DNA of 34,726 nucleotides from a virus. Shown here in pieces: positions 10,001 through 19,300 of this stretch; position 1 is the stretch's first letter; every line of letters starts with the position of its first letter. The position numbers and the translations under genes are program-made. Under the pieces are notes generated by a model. That model made no database searches. It was given only the letters and a program-made list of their open reading frames with translations, and had not been told where the DNA came from. The DNA lies in the IMG/VR virus record IMGVR_UViG_3300046808_000420, positions 1 through 34,726 of that record. One strand, 5' to 3'.

Positions 10001-11792
10001 TTACAATATTGGTAAATGTATTCTCAAGTCCTGATGTGACTGTGGAAATATTCCCAACACCAAGAGTAACTTGGAATTGTGTACCTGGCTTAGCAATATA
10101 GCTCTTTCTACCAAGAACAAGATCAGCATTAAATGTTGAAATGCCAGTTTTTCCATACACAGACTTCACATCTGATATGGTATAGTCCGTTGAACTTAGG
10201 ATAAGTCTTCCATCATCAACACCATTAATAATGATTTGCTCATTATCAAGGAAAGATCCACCAACTTGATAGAGTGTCAGTTCAGTTGCTGATGCAACAT
10301 TACTTACCAAATATCCAGTCGCTCTACTCTTCTTTCCAAGAATATGTGCGGGTGTTGTTAGGGTAATACTCTTATTTAAAGTTATTTTTGTGTAAGTTTG
10401 AACATCAATCAGTCTGAGGTGAAGTCTGCTTGTATCATCAACATAATCACTTTCAGGAATGAAGTCAAATACTCTTGCGACACCAATTGTGGTTCCAGTA
10501 GCAACGTGCGCAGATGCTCCGACTCTGGAGTCCATCAGACTGAGTGTTGCTGTGGTTCCAAGTCCAACAGCAGGAGAACCATATCCATTATTAAGGATGA
10601 ACAGGTTTCCGCCATTAAAATTAACTGCCTGATTTTCTACTGTCTTTGTAGTTCTTGTCTTTGGAACATCCAATAGACGAGCAGAAATAGTCTCTACATC
10701 ATATCCATTTACATATGCCTTTCCTGGACCAATCTGATACACCATCGAATCTTCTGATGGTGTGTTTCCATTTACTGTAGATTGTCCATTAAAGTAGATT
10801 CCATTAGATAGAATCTTATCATTCAAACTATCTCTAATCGCAAAACTGAATGGTTTTACAAAATAATTTCCAGATTCATCATAAGTTCTTCTTGCTAGTT
10901 CATCTCTAATAAGATTATACTGCGCATTCTTATCAAAGAAGGTTGGATGACCACCTTCCACGCGCATAATCTCAACGAAATTATCAGTATCAAGATCAGT
11001 AATAGATTTTTTGGCAAGTTCAAGTTCAATCTTGAATCTATCTGCGCCAGGTGCCGCATAGTTGGAATACCCCTGAGCATTATCAAATAGACTATCATCT
11101 TCACCTGCACTTACAATAGACTCAATAACATTAAATCCAACCCTATATGATGGTCTATTGCCATACTGATCCAGAAGAATCCTTTGCTCTTCAACTCTAC
11201 AAAAGTATCCGCGAACAAAATAAACACCATTAGCAACAACTACAGACGAACCTTCTGACGTTGCGTTTGTTGAAATGGTGTCACATACTCCCTGCCCAAC
11301 GGGAATTGTGTAATTACCATATGTCAACGAGGTCTCTAGAGACAGGGTTTCTCCACTAACAAACCTCTTATTGGTGAAATCGACACCACCACTTTCAACA
11401 TATCTAACATAAATTGTGTAATTTCCCCTTTCAGAATCTCTTGCGTTAAGGGTATAGAAGACCTCACCAACAACACCACTAATAGATCCTCTAACTTTTT
11501 TACCAAGCAATTCGCTAAAATATAATGAAATTGGAATTCCATTATATGAATCTTTCAATTCTACTGCTTCGATTGGATTGTCATACCTAAGTTGTCCTGG
11601 TATGACTACAGATCCTTCCTTGAAGATGTGGCGACCAAATTGTTCAGTCTGATTCTGTAGAATAGACTGTAATGTGGTTAGTTCTCTTGCCTGAATGGGA
11701 ACCCCAGGGTTAAAAAGAACCTTGTAGAAATTTTTGCTTGAGTCAAAATCGTCAAAATATGGCGATACATTAAGATTAGATTCTTGGGGCAT
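4005..11792 (-). CDS. Giant DUF4815 virion structural protein (2595 aa)
   Basis: Probable baseplate-peripheral or fibre protein. The N-terminus (NLNVSPYFDDFDSSKNFYKV, then GVPIQARELTTLQSILQNQ and GRHIFKEGSVVIPG) is the DUF4815 domain found in cyanophage structural proteins. The family-typical HNHDFHD and FWLGWIELHP segments follow around residues 1175-1270. Next come four GDNRV-type repeats (about 1335-1450) and three Thr-rich low-complexity linkers (near 1290, 1465 and 1745). A DPLGQSFYVTDDTGIFITSV domain follows (near 1770), then GxGY repeats and an E-V-I-K-Y / RG module. The gene occupies the place of T4 genes 9, 10, 11, 12 and wac, none of which is separately present here. It may therefore combine outer-baseplate and fibre roles (inference). 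It starts 7 nt after the gp8 stop. Confidence 0.85.
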   Translation of the reverse strand: MPQESNLNVSPYFDDFDSSKNFYKVLFNPGVPIQARELTTLQSILQNQTEQFGRHIFKEGSVVIPGQLRYDNPIEAVELKDSYNGIPISLYFSELLGKKVRGSISGVVGEVFYTLNARDSERGNYTIYVRYVESGGVDFTNKRFVSGETLSLETSLTYGNYTIPVGQGVCDTISTNATSEGSSVVVANGVYFVRGYFCRVEEQRILLDQYGNRPSYRVGFNVIESIVSAGEDDSLFDNAQGYSNYAAPGADRFKIELELAKKSITDLDTDNFVEIMRVEGGHPTFFDKNAQYNLIRDELARRTYDESGNYFVKPFSFAIRDSLNDKILSNGIYFNGQSTVNGNTPSEDSMVYQIGPGKAYVNGYDVETISARLLDVPKTRTTKTVENQAVNFNGGNLFILNNGYGSPAVGLGTTATLSLMDSRVGASAHVATGTTIGVARVFDFIPESDYVDDTSRLHLRLIDVQTYTKITLNKSITLTTPAHILGKKSRATGYLVSNVASATELTLYQVGGSFLDNEQIIINGVDDGRLILSSTDYTISDVKSVYGKTGISTFNADLVLGRKSYIAKPGTQFQVTLGVGNISTVTSGLENTFTNIVKIGDIITYPSSTFSGDPIYNKVTSIAADGTSFTVTGVTTVTGICNGVLPTSTRTVQNIIKLAPSVPFRSSLLTRLDANNIVSLSVEEGEVIQRRLYSNINVTASSLSITIDSADVDIYFESFDEDRFVITYSDGTIEPMRRDKYNLSANGKVLTFYGLSKTTAVADVITTVKNLKPNSKTKKLNKTGNLVVNRSTVASSGIGTTTLNDGLTYSNVYGTRVQDQEICLNVPDVVRVLAVYESTDTTDPSIPSLQLTSFSGPTNNNQDFIVGEYIVGTSSGAAALVVNRLDTDKLEYVYLNSFKFSTTEIIRGVDSSIQAVVVAINPGSKNVSRNFMLDTGSRDTFYDYGRLIRKKNITAPTGKLRIIYQNYVIDANDTGEFISANSYSAENFKHDVPLYSGQRLTDFIDIRPRVATYNTSSTLSPFEFKARNFAQDGQYSKYILAPDETLVTSMTYYVGRIDRVFLNQDGTFEVSQGIPSDNPVPPQMKANALDVATVYIPPFVYNLPSIGVDMSVHKRYRMSDIALLERRIERVERYTTLTMLESKTENFQIRDAETGLDRFKCGFFVDNFHNHDFHDIQNTQFRACIDPTTNTLRPTHHTTSVDLQIGSEVIDGVTTVYDPNADHSFVTDFGTTAIRKTGDLITLAYDETLYFEQPLASKTESVTPFLIKFWLGWIELHPPIDNWIEEREIIKHTTNETTTTTILPDENITITENVVVDGPVRTLPPRTRTGLGNRMWVISVQSGDNRVVVGGGVRTNGNGQGRFFGGVLVESPPNRVAVGSGANELAAFQPPTGGTVTSRRGINIPTNNGRVFVGRETSTQTVDNTTQEFTTAIDVANGDNRVWIGSVRTVQNEQIPEEVDTTTTTTTTSNTTSTIIPEEVIVEESIDEQINKWSEIIRFVRSRNVEFDVYGLKPVTKFWAFLEGIDVNEYITPKLLEVEMESGRFQIGETVAVDPHFTGGDIRFRLCTPNHKVGPHNNPTETYKLIPYTQTTPPSDYTESSTFLNVDTRALQLPSETEYYGLVKRNMRLIGQTSGAVATVKSNIRLVSDNGGRLIGSLFIPDPAVQGNPQWINGENTFTVVDVPSLDLINDRQEFISNTRVSESAAEAEYASGGIANNTEINIITTRNITIIPERRRNVTTITNTTTTATTPRQQDPPRWETRDPLGQSFYVTDDTGIFITSVDVFFETKDETLPVTLQIRPMIAGVPSNIVIPFSEVSLTPDQVNVSIDASVPTRFTLPSPVYLPGPQTLNVRQAPIGSQQTSEFAIVLQSGSPSYRVFIAELGGTDIGTGVKISQQPTLGSLFKSQNGTTWSPAQIEDLKYRINRASFVSEGLLRFYNPKLDLNNELTTVTGPNQFVPLSKKIVIGIAETSGYSSNVVPGVDIVQGTATGLLVGVAGSITVGTGVTVVNAGTGYTNGTFTNIALETETGYGQGAIANVVVTGNTINSVTITSAGFGYQVGDSLLVPELGQNVGFGGRVVVSTIASNNAFVLDKVQGTFNVGLTTLRYITSAGITTIVGAGVTIKSITEDQYFDGRHMKVYHANHMMHSPENYVQIDQFRPLQSEVSTTLSANVTAAESTTISIASTTGFSQFEGLAVSAANPGYVLIGNEVIKYTTVGGGQLSGITRGPSVDGSQAQSYVIGNPVYKYEFNGISIRRINKIHNFAEVSANHPIELNSYHIKIDTSDTDYDGVGIGSDRPDLYWTQSIQSGRSGTVLTNNVQYEMLIPNVANIVPAKTDLTTRLRTFSATSVSGEEKSFEDQGFVDISLTDPTYFAKPRLLCSRVNEERFITNSPGNRSLAMEFLLETSDDRVSPVIDTIQVSTILTSNLVNAPLGIGAEATYADDDTVRSIDKDKHAAIYVSKPVRLKLPANSLKVLLTASRSIPNDVRVLYQLFRDDAPNAAQNFELFPGYANYEVDGSGIKRVVDASRNDGSQDSRIIQSSDRSFKDYEYSVDDLPDFNGFAIKIVMAADNQAQPPILKDLRAIATIKPSV
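7375..7416 (-). repeat. Thr-codon microsatellite in the DUF4815 gene
   Basis: On the minus strand this is a run of ACT, ACA and ACN codons encoding an almost pure threonine stretch. It is the longest of three Thr-rich linkers in the gene. Length change in whole codons would alter linker length without breaking the frame. Confidence 0.6.
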
Positions 11793-11798
11793 GATACT

Positions 11799-13358
11799 TT
11801 AGAATTGCAAAATTACTTTAATATCTTCTTTTTGGTTTGATGATCTAGTAATAGAAGGTCTATTATCAACGTAGACAATATTTCCTGAGTGTGGTTTCAC
11901 CTCTGGGTCTGATAGACCACTTACAAAAGTTTGTCCAAGATAATATGTCTTATTATTTATTACGGAACTTGAACCACTAAATGATGTGTCAATATCAAAA
12001 TATGTAATCCCATCTGCTTGATAAATTCTTGTATTTCCACCTGCAGCAGCAACAGAGGAGAATCCAACCAAACTATATCCGTACTGTGGGGTCGTGTCTG
12101 CAGTACCATTAGTATTAAACCCAACCAGAGTTCTATCCTGCCAATACTTCAAAACGCCAGTATTTTGGTCGTAAGATACAACTCTTCCAACGGCAGTTAT
12201 TCCTGTTCCAACAGTTTGAGTGACGAAACTATCTCCAGAAAATGATGCTGAACTATATCCAGCACCAGTTAATTTAATTGCATGTACTGCTGATGCCTTT
12301 TCTGAGGTTAATACAGTTGCCGAATTATATGCTTCTGGTGACTCAACAATACCAATTCTTGCGATCTGGTTTCCTGTAATAAAGTCGGGGTTCTGTGTAT
12401 CGTTGGCAAGTCTTGAATAAATTAGTACGTTATATGCACCAAGTTCTCTGTAAATATCTGCCCCATGCCCTCCAGATGGCGGTATAATTACCTCAAATTC
12501 TGGTGATGTGGTTCCTGTTGGAACACCACCTTCAACCAAATCTATAGTTCCATATGTATATCCAGAACCACCATTAGAAATTGTTATACTCTCTACTGTA
12601 GAATCGTTGTTAATAACAATAGTTGCTTTAGCACCAGAACCATCACCATTAATGGGAACATCTGTATATGTTACGTTTGGACTTCCTAAAGCAACACCAC
12701 GATTCTTAACGATAATCGTTTTTAATTGTCCACTAGTTTCTGCGTTTTCCCTAACTAAAGAATTATCCGCGGCAGTTTTCCAATCCTTAGGAACTGGAAT
12801 ATAGTTAAGAGAGTCAAATTTTACAATATCTGATGGGCTAATTGTGTAAAGATATTTCCAAATATATCCATCACCACTATTACCAGCAGATCTTGGTTCT
12901 AGATCTGTGAATTTTGGTTCATCAAGAGAGGGCTTTCCTTGAGGGTTTTCTGGGTCTATGCCATTATTCAAACATATGTAAACCCTAAAATCACTATTAA
13001 TTACATAATAGTTTGACGAATATAGGCTAGTTGAACCAGAGGGCTGAGAGGGGTTAGTTCTTGTAATATTATGACGATATAGATCATATGTGACTCCAGA
13101 GCTCCATTGGTTTTTTCTAATGACCTGCTTAACATCTTCAGGCTTAATTTTGATCATGGAGATCATGGAATCCCAATAGTTATTCTCCTCATCAAAACTA
13201 TCCTTAGGTGCTGGGGGTGCATTATCCCAGTTTGAATCAACCTCAGTTGCGTTTGGCAGCCCTACAAACATATAATACGAATTGTCCGTAGATGAAACTT
13301 CATTTACGAACGTTTTCGCATTCAAAATTCTTAGTTGGTCGGTGATAATCGCAGACAT
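11799..13358 (-). CDS. 8: Baseplate wedge protein gp8
   Basis: Part of the baseplate wedge, where T4 gp8 dimers bind gp7 and gp10. The N-terminus (ITDQLRILNAKTFVNEV) and the segment GYIWKYLYTISPSDIVKFDS (about residues 165-185), followed by YIPVPKDW, identify the cyanophage gp8 family. At 519 residues it is much longer than T4 gp8 (334). The additional middle part (about 215-285) carries the Gly-rich GSGY type of repeat (ISNGGSGYTYG) also present in gp14 and the two giant proteins. It lies between the gp7-like giant and the DUF4815 gene, matching T4 order 6-7-8. A CTAAATA motif 21 nt upstream may be its late promoter. Confidence 0.88.
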   Translation of the reverse strand: MSAIITDQLRILNAKTFVNEVSSTDNSYYMFVGLPNATEVDSNWDNAPPAPKDSFDEENNYWDSMISMIKIKPEDVKQVIRKNQWSSGVTYDLYRHNITRTNPSQPSGSTSLYSSNYYVINSDFRVYICLNNGIDPENPQGKPSLDEPKFTDLEPRSAGNSGDGYIWKYLYTISPSDIVKFDSLNYIPVPKDWKTAADNSLVRENAETSGQLKTIIVKNRGVALGSPNVTYTDVPINGDGSGAKATIVINNDSTVESITISNGGSGYTYGTIDLVEGGVPTGTTSPEFEVIIPPSGGHGADIYRELGAYNVLIYSRLANDTQNPDFITGNQIARIGIVESPEAYNSATVLTSEKASAVHAIKLTGAGYSSASFSGDSFVTQTVGTGITAVGRVVSYDQNTGVLKYWQDRTLVGFNTNGTADTTPQYGYSLVGFSSVAAAGGNTRIYQADGITYFDIDTSFSGSSSVINNKTYYLGQTFVSGLSDPEVKPHSGNIVYVDNRPSITRSSNQKEDIKVILQF

Positions 13359-13378
13359 TACTTCAATAGTTTTTTATC

Positions 13379-13385
13379 TATTTAG
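13379..13385 (-). promoter_or_regulatory. Probable late promoter before gp8 (CTAAATA)
   Basis: The minus strand has ACTAAATAG in the 30-nt gap between the giant gene and gp8, ending 21 nt before the gp8 ATG. It fits the TATAAATA-like late -10 motif of T4-type phages. The spacing agrees with the motifs before gp15 and gp25. Confidence 0.45.
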
Positions 13386-13388
13386 TAA

Positions 13389-16300
13389 TCAAATAACATA
13401 CCCCCTATACCTAAGATTATTAAATCTTCTGATTACTGGGTAGGTATTTTCGTCAGTAACTGCGGTATTTCTATATACTGGTGTGTGAGTAACCTTGGAA
13501 TATGGAGTTAAATCAACACCACTTTCAACCTGAGCACCCCATACTACAAATGTGTTGTCACTTGTAGTATTATACACGATGAAGTTGTGTGCTGCAGATG
13601 CTCCTGCGTTAAATGTGAATGATGCCCTATACCACCCATTTTCCTGTGGAATCAAAGTTTCATTAGTTGTTGTTCCACTTCTATTTGTGATAGTTGGGAT
13701 TGATGCATCAAAGTCAAGAGAAACTGATGCTGTTGTGCCAGTATTACTTCCAAAGTAGATCTTTTTGGATCCGGAAATTGGTTTCACATAGATGCTGTAG
13801 GTATAATTTGTTCCGGAAACAAGTGATACTGTTGCGATTGTCAATCCAGTATCTGCTGCTGCGGTGGCAATTTTTGCACCATAAGTTTGTGTAAATGGAG
13901 AATCCTGAATATAAGAAACTGTAATGGTTCCAGTCTCTGTCCAACTCTGCTCAAATTCACTATATGTGATTAAGTTTTCACCTCTATACGCACCAAAGGC
14001 GGATCCACCAACTCTTTGAAGATTGTAAAGTCTTCCCCATGAATACTCACCGAAGAAATTGCTATGACCAAGACCAATAAAGTCAGTATAGTCATTAACC
14101 TTAGTTGTGACTCTTGCGACCCAAGTTAGTCCAAGTCCAATCGCATGTGTTTGAGCGATAGAAACTGCTTCTGCCTTAAAGATATTGTTAAGGAATGTGG
14201 TTCCAATTCCAATAGGAGTATTGTCACTTTCCAGAGAAATTACCTTATCTCCAACGTTGGAATTTGAAATCATGAAGTAGTAACCAGTTTGAATGCCACT
14301 TACTCCTGTGGTCGCAACTCCAACTGTACCACTTACATAAGTGTCGCGCAGGAATGAATTTTTTGGGATTACAAAGTCAAACACCAATCCGGTAGTGACA
14401 CCTGTATATGAGGTTGTACCAATACCAGAGATAATACCAAAGTCACCCTCATAAGTTACTGACATCAATTCTTTAGCAACCGTTGGTTCATTAATCAATA
14501 CTGGTGGAGCAGCAATAGAAGTAACCAATAGTTGTAGTGGAGTGGAGAGAACAACATTAGTTCCTTCGAAGTTTACAACATCAACATACAGATAATCATT
14601 AACTTGATATCCATACCCACTTCCGGTTATTTCAACTCTATCAACATCACCATTAATGATGGTGATGTCAACCAAGGCATTTGTTCCGCTGCCAGTTTTA
14701 TTCTTAAGTCTTACATTTGAGAATGTATATTCTGATCCAGTATTTGTCCACCCAGTCCCATTTGAAAGAACGGAGATCGCTTCAATAGCAGCAACCGAAT
14801 ATCCATCACCCGCGTTAGTAATACTCAGTGTGGTTACTGAACCGGAAGTTGTAACTCCAACCGTACCAGTTGCTCTTGATGTTGATGTAATTCCAGAAGA
14901 AATGCCGAAAGATATAGTGTGTGTTACATCCTCACTATAACCAACACCACCATTTGTGATGGTGACTGCAGTAATAGATCCACCAACAGAAACAGTACAA
15001 GTTGCAGCTGCTGCCACAACGTTCTTGTTGTCATGAACAAAAATATCATCTTGGTCGCCCTCAAGGACAGCAGTATATTCTCTATCATGGTCAAAGAATG
15101 TTCTAACATTATCAACAAAGATTTCTGTTGAAGATGCTGTAAAGTCCTTAATTGCTACGGTAGTTGGGAAGATGTTTGCTTCATAAAGTTCTCTATCTTT
15201 ACCAATTTCTTCACCATCAAGAATAATATCTTCAGTCTGACGTGTCCAAGATAGTGGTCTCACATAAGTTTCGTCTGGATTAATACCAGCACCAAAGTAA
15301 ATGTTTGTAGTGACAGCATCAGTCGCAACAACATCAGTAACAAGTCTAGGATCCTCTTGGTAAAGAATGTCACTATCATTTAGAGTAACTTTATCACCAA
15401 CTTTGATTGTATCAAGAACTTCAACATCAACCGTATCAATAGAACTTGTTCCTCTATAGAAAATGATCGAACATCTATCACCAAATCTTGGTGGGAATGA
15501 GAATGTTAGTGTAGAACCACCATCAAACTCATATGCCTCACCCGGAACTTGTAGGACGTTGTTTAGGAATACCAACAATAGAGCATCTTCGCGAACGTTT
15601 GAACCGGTTCTTGCGCGTATACTTGTTCTTTCACCATTAAATGAAAGTGGGAAAGTGACGTTGACATTATTGAATAGAGAATCTATGGAATCAAGAACTT
15701 GTAGATCTCCAATAGACCATCCAACAAAATCATCTGCTTGAATTGCTTCAATAGTTACTTGGAACTCTCTAAATGGTTTGGTGACATCTGTTGGAATTCC
15801 AGTAAGACCACCAATAGGAACTGTTAGAATTTCTCCATTACCATACGCATATCCAGCATTCAAAATCTCAAAGGAGATTACACTTGATCCCGAACCAACA
15901 ACAATTTCAATCAAAGTTTCTGTTCCAATCCCAGCAACAGCAGATTCGCTAGAATACTCCAAAGGAATGTTGGTATATGGGAGTGGATCATCGATAATAA
16001 CAACAGGTTCGTTAGTATTTGTATATCCAGATCCGGGATTTGTAATCACATAGTTTGGTGAAATTCTTCCGGCAACGATTGTTGTGAATCCAATAAATTC
16101 ACGATTATTAATATCAGTTTGCGCAACACTAATGTTCACCAATCCTGCTGTTGGAGAAAGTAGTTCAACATGTGCATATGTCCCAGCAGAAATTGCTGAG
16201 GATGGTCCACTACCAACACCAACTGTAATGAATGTATTTCCAACACTCACGATGGAAACATTAGTTAATGCAGTCCCAACACTAATTCTATTAGTTGTTG

Positions 16301-19300
16301 AATATGCAAGTTTATTTCTAACTGCTTCCGTATTTGCGAGATAGATTACTGTTGTTCCTACTCCAACTGGATGGTCAACAACAGCGAGAATCTCATACTC
16401 TGAACTTCCTCTATATCCACCGCCAGTATTTCCAATAGACAGACTTGAGATTGTTCCAAGACCGGAAACAGTTGCTGTTGCACCCGCAGACACCCTTGCC
16501 TGATAACCAAATCCTTCAGATGTTGCTACTGATACAATTGAACCACCCCTAGGTAGAGATGTGTTGTTTACATCGTAATTTGATGCATTAGTATCACCGG
16601 TGAATGTAATTGAAGTGATTCCAGAAACTTCGGTGAGTTTGTAGTCAATATTTTGTGGCGATTGGAACACACTATTCAGAAGAACAATTGCATTACTTGT
16701 AGAAAATCCGGTTACATCTATTTCATTAGACTTAAGTGAGAACTGACTTGTAATTCCATTAAATGTAGCAGAAAGATCATCAAATACGATGTTTGTTGAA
16801 TATGGTTCTTCTGTTCCACCGGGAATTCCAGATCTCAGGAATACTCTTCCACTAAATGATGAACGAACATCCAATCCAAAATAATCTTGCTCATCGGATC
16901 TACTGCCAGATAGTTGCAAATTGCCGTAGGGAGTTTCTGCAAAGTTAATGGTGTTTCCTACAATATTATAGTCACCATAAATTTTTCTAATTACAGATCC
17001 AACAGAATGACTTCCAACGGCAGAACCAAGTTGTGCTCTTCTCACAAGAACGTCGTTGTTGGCACCCAAATATCCAACAGATCTTATTACAATAATCTCA
17101 TTATTCACTTTAACAAAATCTCCAGCAAAGAATGAGGTAATACCAGCAAATGTCAATACCTCTTCAGCAACACCAACACCAACATCAAGAGATGTTGTGA
17201 CAGCAGTTGATACAATAGGAGATTGAATAACATTATCAAGTGTAACTATACACTTACTATTCTGTCCAGTTGATGTAATAACATGCTCTGTGCCAACTCC
17301 AACCCCAGTCAGCGTTAGATAATCATTCACAAGAGCATCTTCAACACTTCCAGCAACTTGGAATATAGTATCATCAATCTTAATTACATAGAATGTTGAT
17401 GGGAGTTTATCCGTCAAACCAATACCGGTGATTGTGGTTGTTGCAATACCAATTGGTTGTCCACCCAATCCAGTGTCATACACAACTTCTTCACCAGAAA
17501 CAAAGAAGTGGTTTGGTAGGAATAGAGTTGAATTGGTGAGTGATATTACTTCAGATGGGTCAACAATCTTCTCAAAGATGGGATAACCATCTTGATAAAG
17601 ATCAAAGTCCTTTCTACGTGCCAATTCGGTTCCCTGGAAGGTTCCATTAGCAAAGTCAACAGATCCAACGGATCCAAGATTTATAATATTTTCAGGAATA
17701 CCACTTCGAACAGCACCAAGAGAGAATTGCATAACTCTGACATCAACATTTATACCTGGAGCAGGAACAAATGTAAGTTCTGTTGATGTTGTTATTCCAG
17801 CACTAATAGTTCCAAGACCAGAATTTGTATACATCGGAGCAAACTCTAGGATTTGAGCATCAGTATCGTCGGTGGTCAGCAGAACTTCAGATAATTGATG
17901 TTCATTATTTGTTGTGTCATGTATCGCAACAATAAAGTATGCACCACCATAAACTTCAGTATACTCTGCAATCTTAGTATCTGCAGTTGTTGAAGCAATA
18001 GATGTATATGAAGATACTACAGCAGCACCTGGGAAGAAGGTTGCTCCAGTGCCAGTATTTGTGGCAGAAATTGATACTACATCAACATTAAAATCATAAT
18101 CTTCAGTCGTTGTTACATATGGACTAAACCAAAGATCTAATCCAGTTGCAGATAGATTTGCAGTAAATGTTCCCAATCCACTAAACGCAGGATCATTTGA
18201 TGTCGTCAGTTTATTATACTCCAGAACAGAAATATCTGTATCGTTGTGTAGAACACTAACTTCAGTATATTCGTGGTAAGTATTTGCTGCGTTTGAAATT
18301 GCAATATGATATTTTGCAGCTCTATATGTTGACGCAATTCCAACAACTGTACTTGTTGTTCCAGCACCAGTTCCACTACTAATTGTTGTAGTTGTGGACC
18401 TAATATCCAAACATCCTAATCCAAAATAGTTTGTGGATGTGGTGGAATCTGTGAGAGAGAATGACAATCCACTCATCTCATAGTCATTAAGTTCAGATTT
18501 AATTGGATAGAAGAGGAGTTCTGCTTGAGAATCGACGAATCTAAAATCATAATCACCAAGATCCTCAAAACTCCAAACCTTACCAAATTGATTAATAAAA
18601 CCAGTACCATTATACTGAAGAATCGTTGCAAGTTGAACTTGTCTCTGGTTTCCGTAGTTTTGAGATCTATCTCCAACCCATAACGCATACTTTTTGATTG
18701 TGGTTGCAGCAGAATATTGATCCGCAACACCATAATTCTGAATACCAGCAGCAACTGTAAATTCATCACTAATATCGTCAATAATCAAGACTCTATTACC
18801 AACTGCCTCAACATAATCTTGAATAATTCTGGTATTGAATAGAATTTGATCGGATTTAAGGGTGCCATCAAAATTAAGAACAGTTTCGGTCGCAAGATCG
18901 AAATCATACACAGTATTAGTGTCTACTACTGATGCCAAGTCCGCAAGAATTGATACGTCACCAAAATCTTGTGTTGTGTCAATCCCACTAGAAACATTTA
19001 GTCCAAGGGAAGATTCTACAACCAAATCACTAAATTTCTTAAATCCTGCTGTGTGATTGAGGTTACTTACAGCATCATCCCACTTATCAAGTTCAATCTC
19101 TGACTTGAGAGCATATGAGAAATATTGGTAATAATCACTATCATGAATTCTCTGTAGAGAATCATTTAAGAATCCAGTATTTCTGTTCCACCCCTTAGTT
19201 ACGGTTGATGAAGCATCAATATTGAAATTGGAATCATAAGATCTTACATCTTGAATTACACTCTCAAGACCACTAACTGTCGAAACAATAGTTTCTCCAA

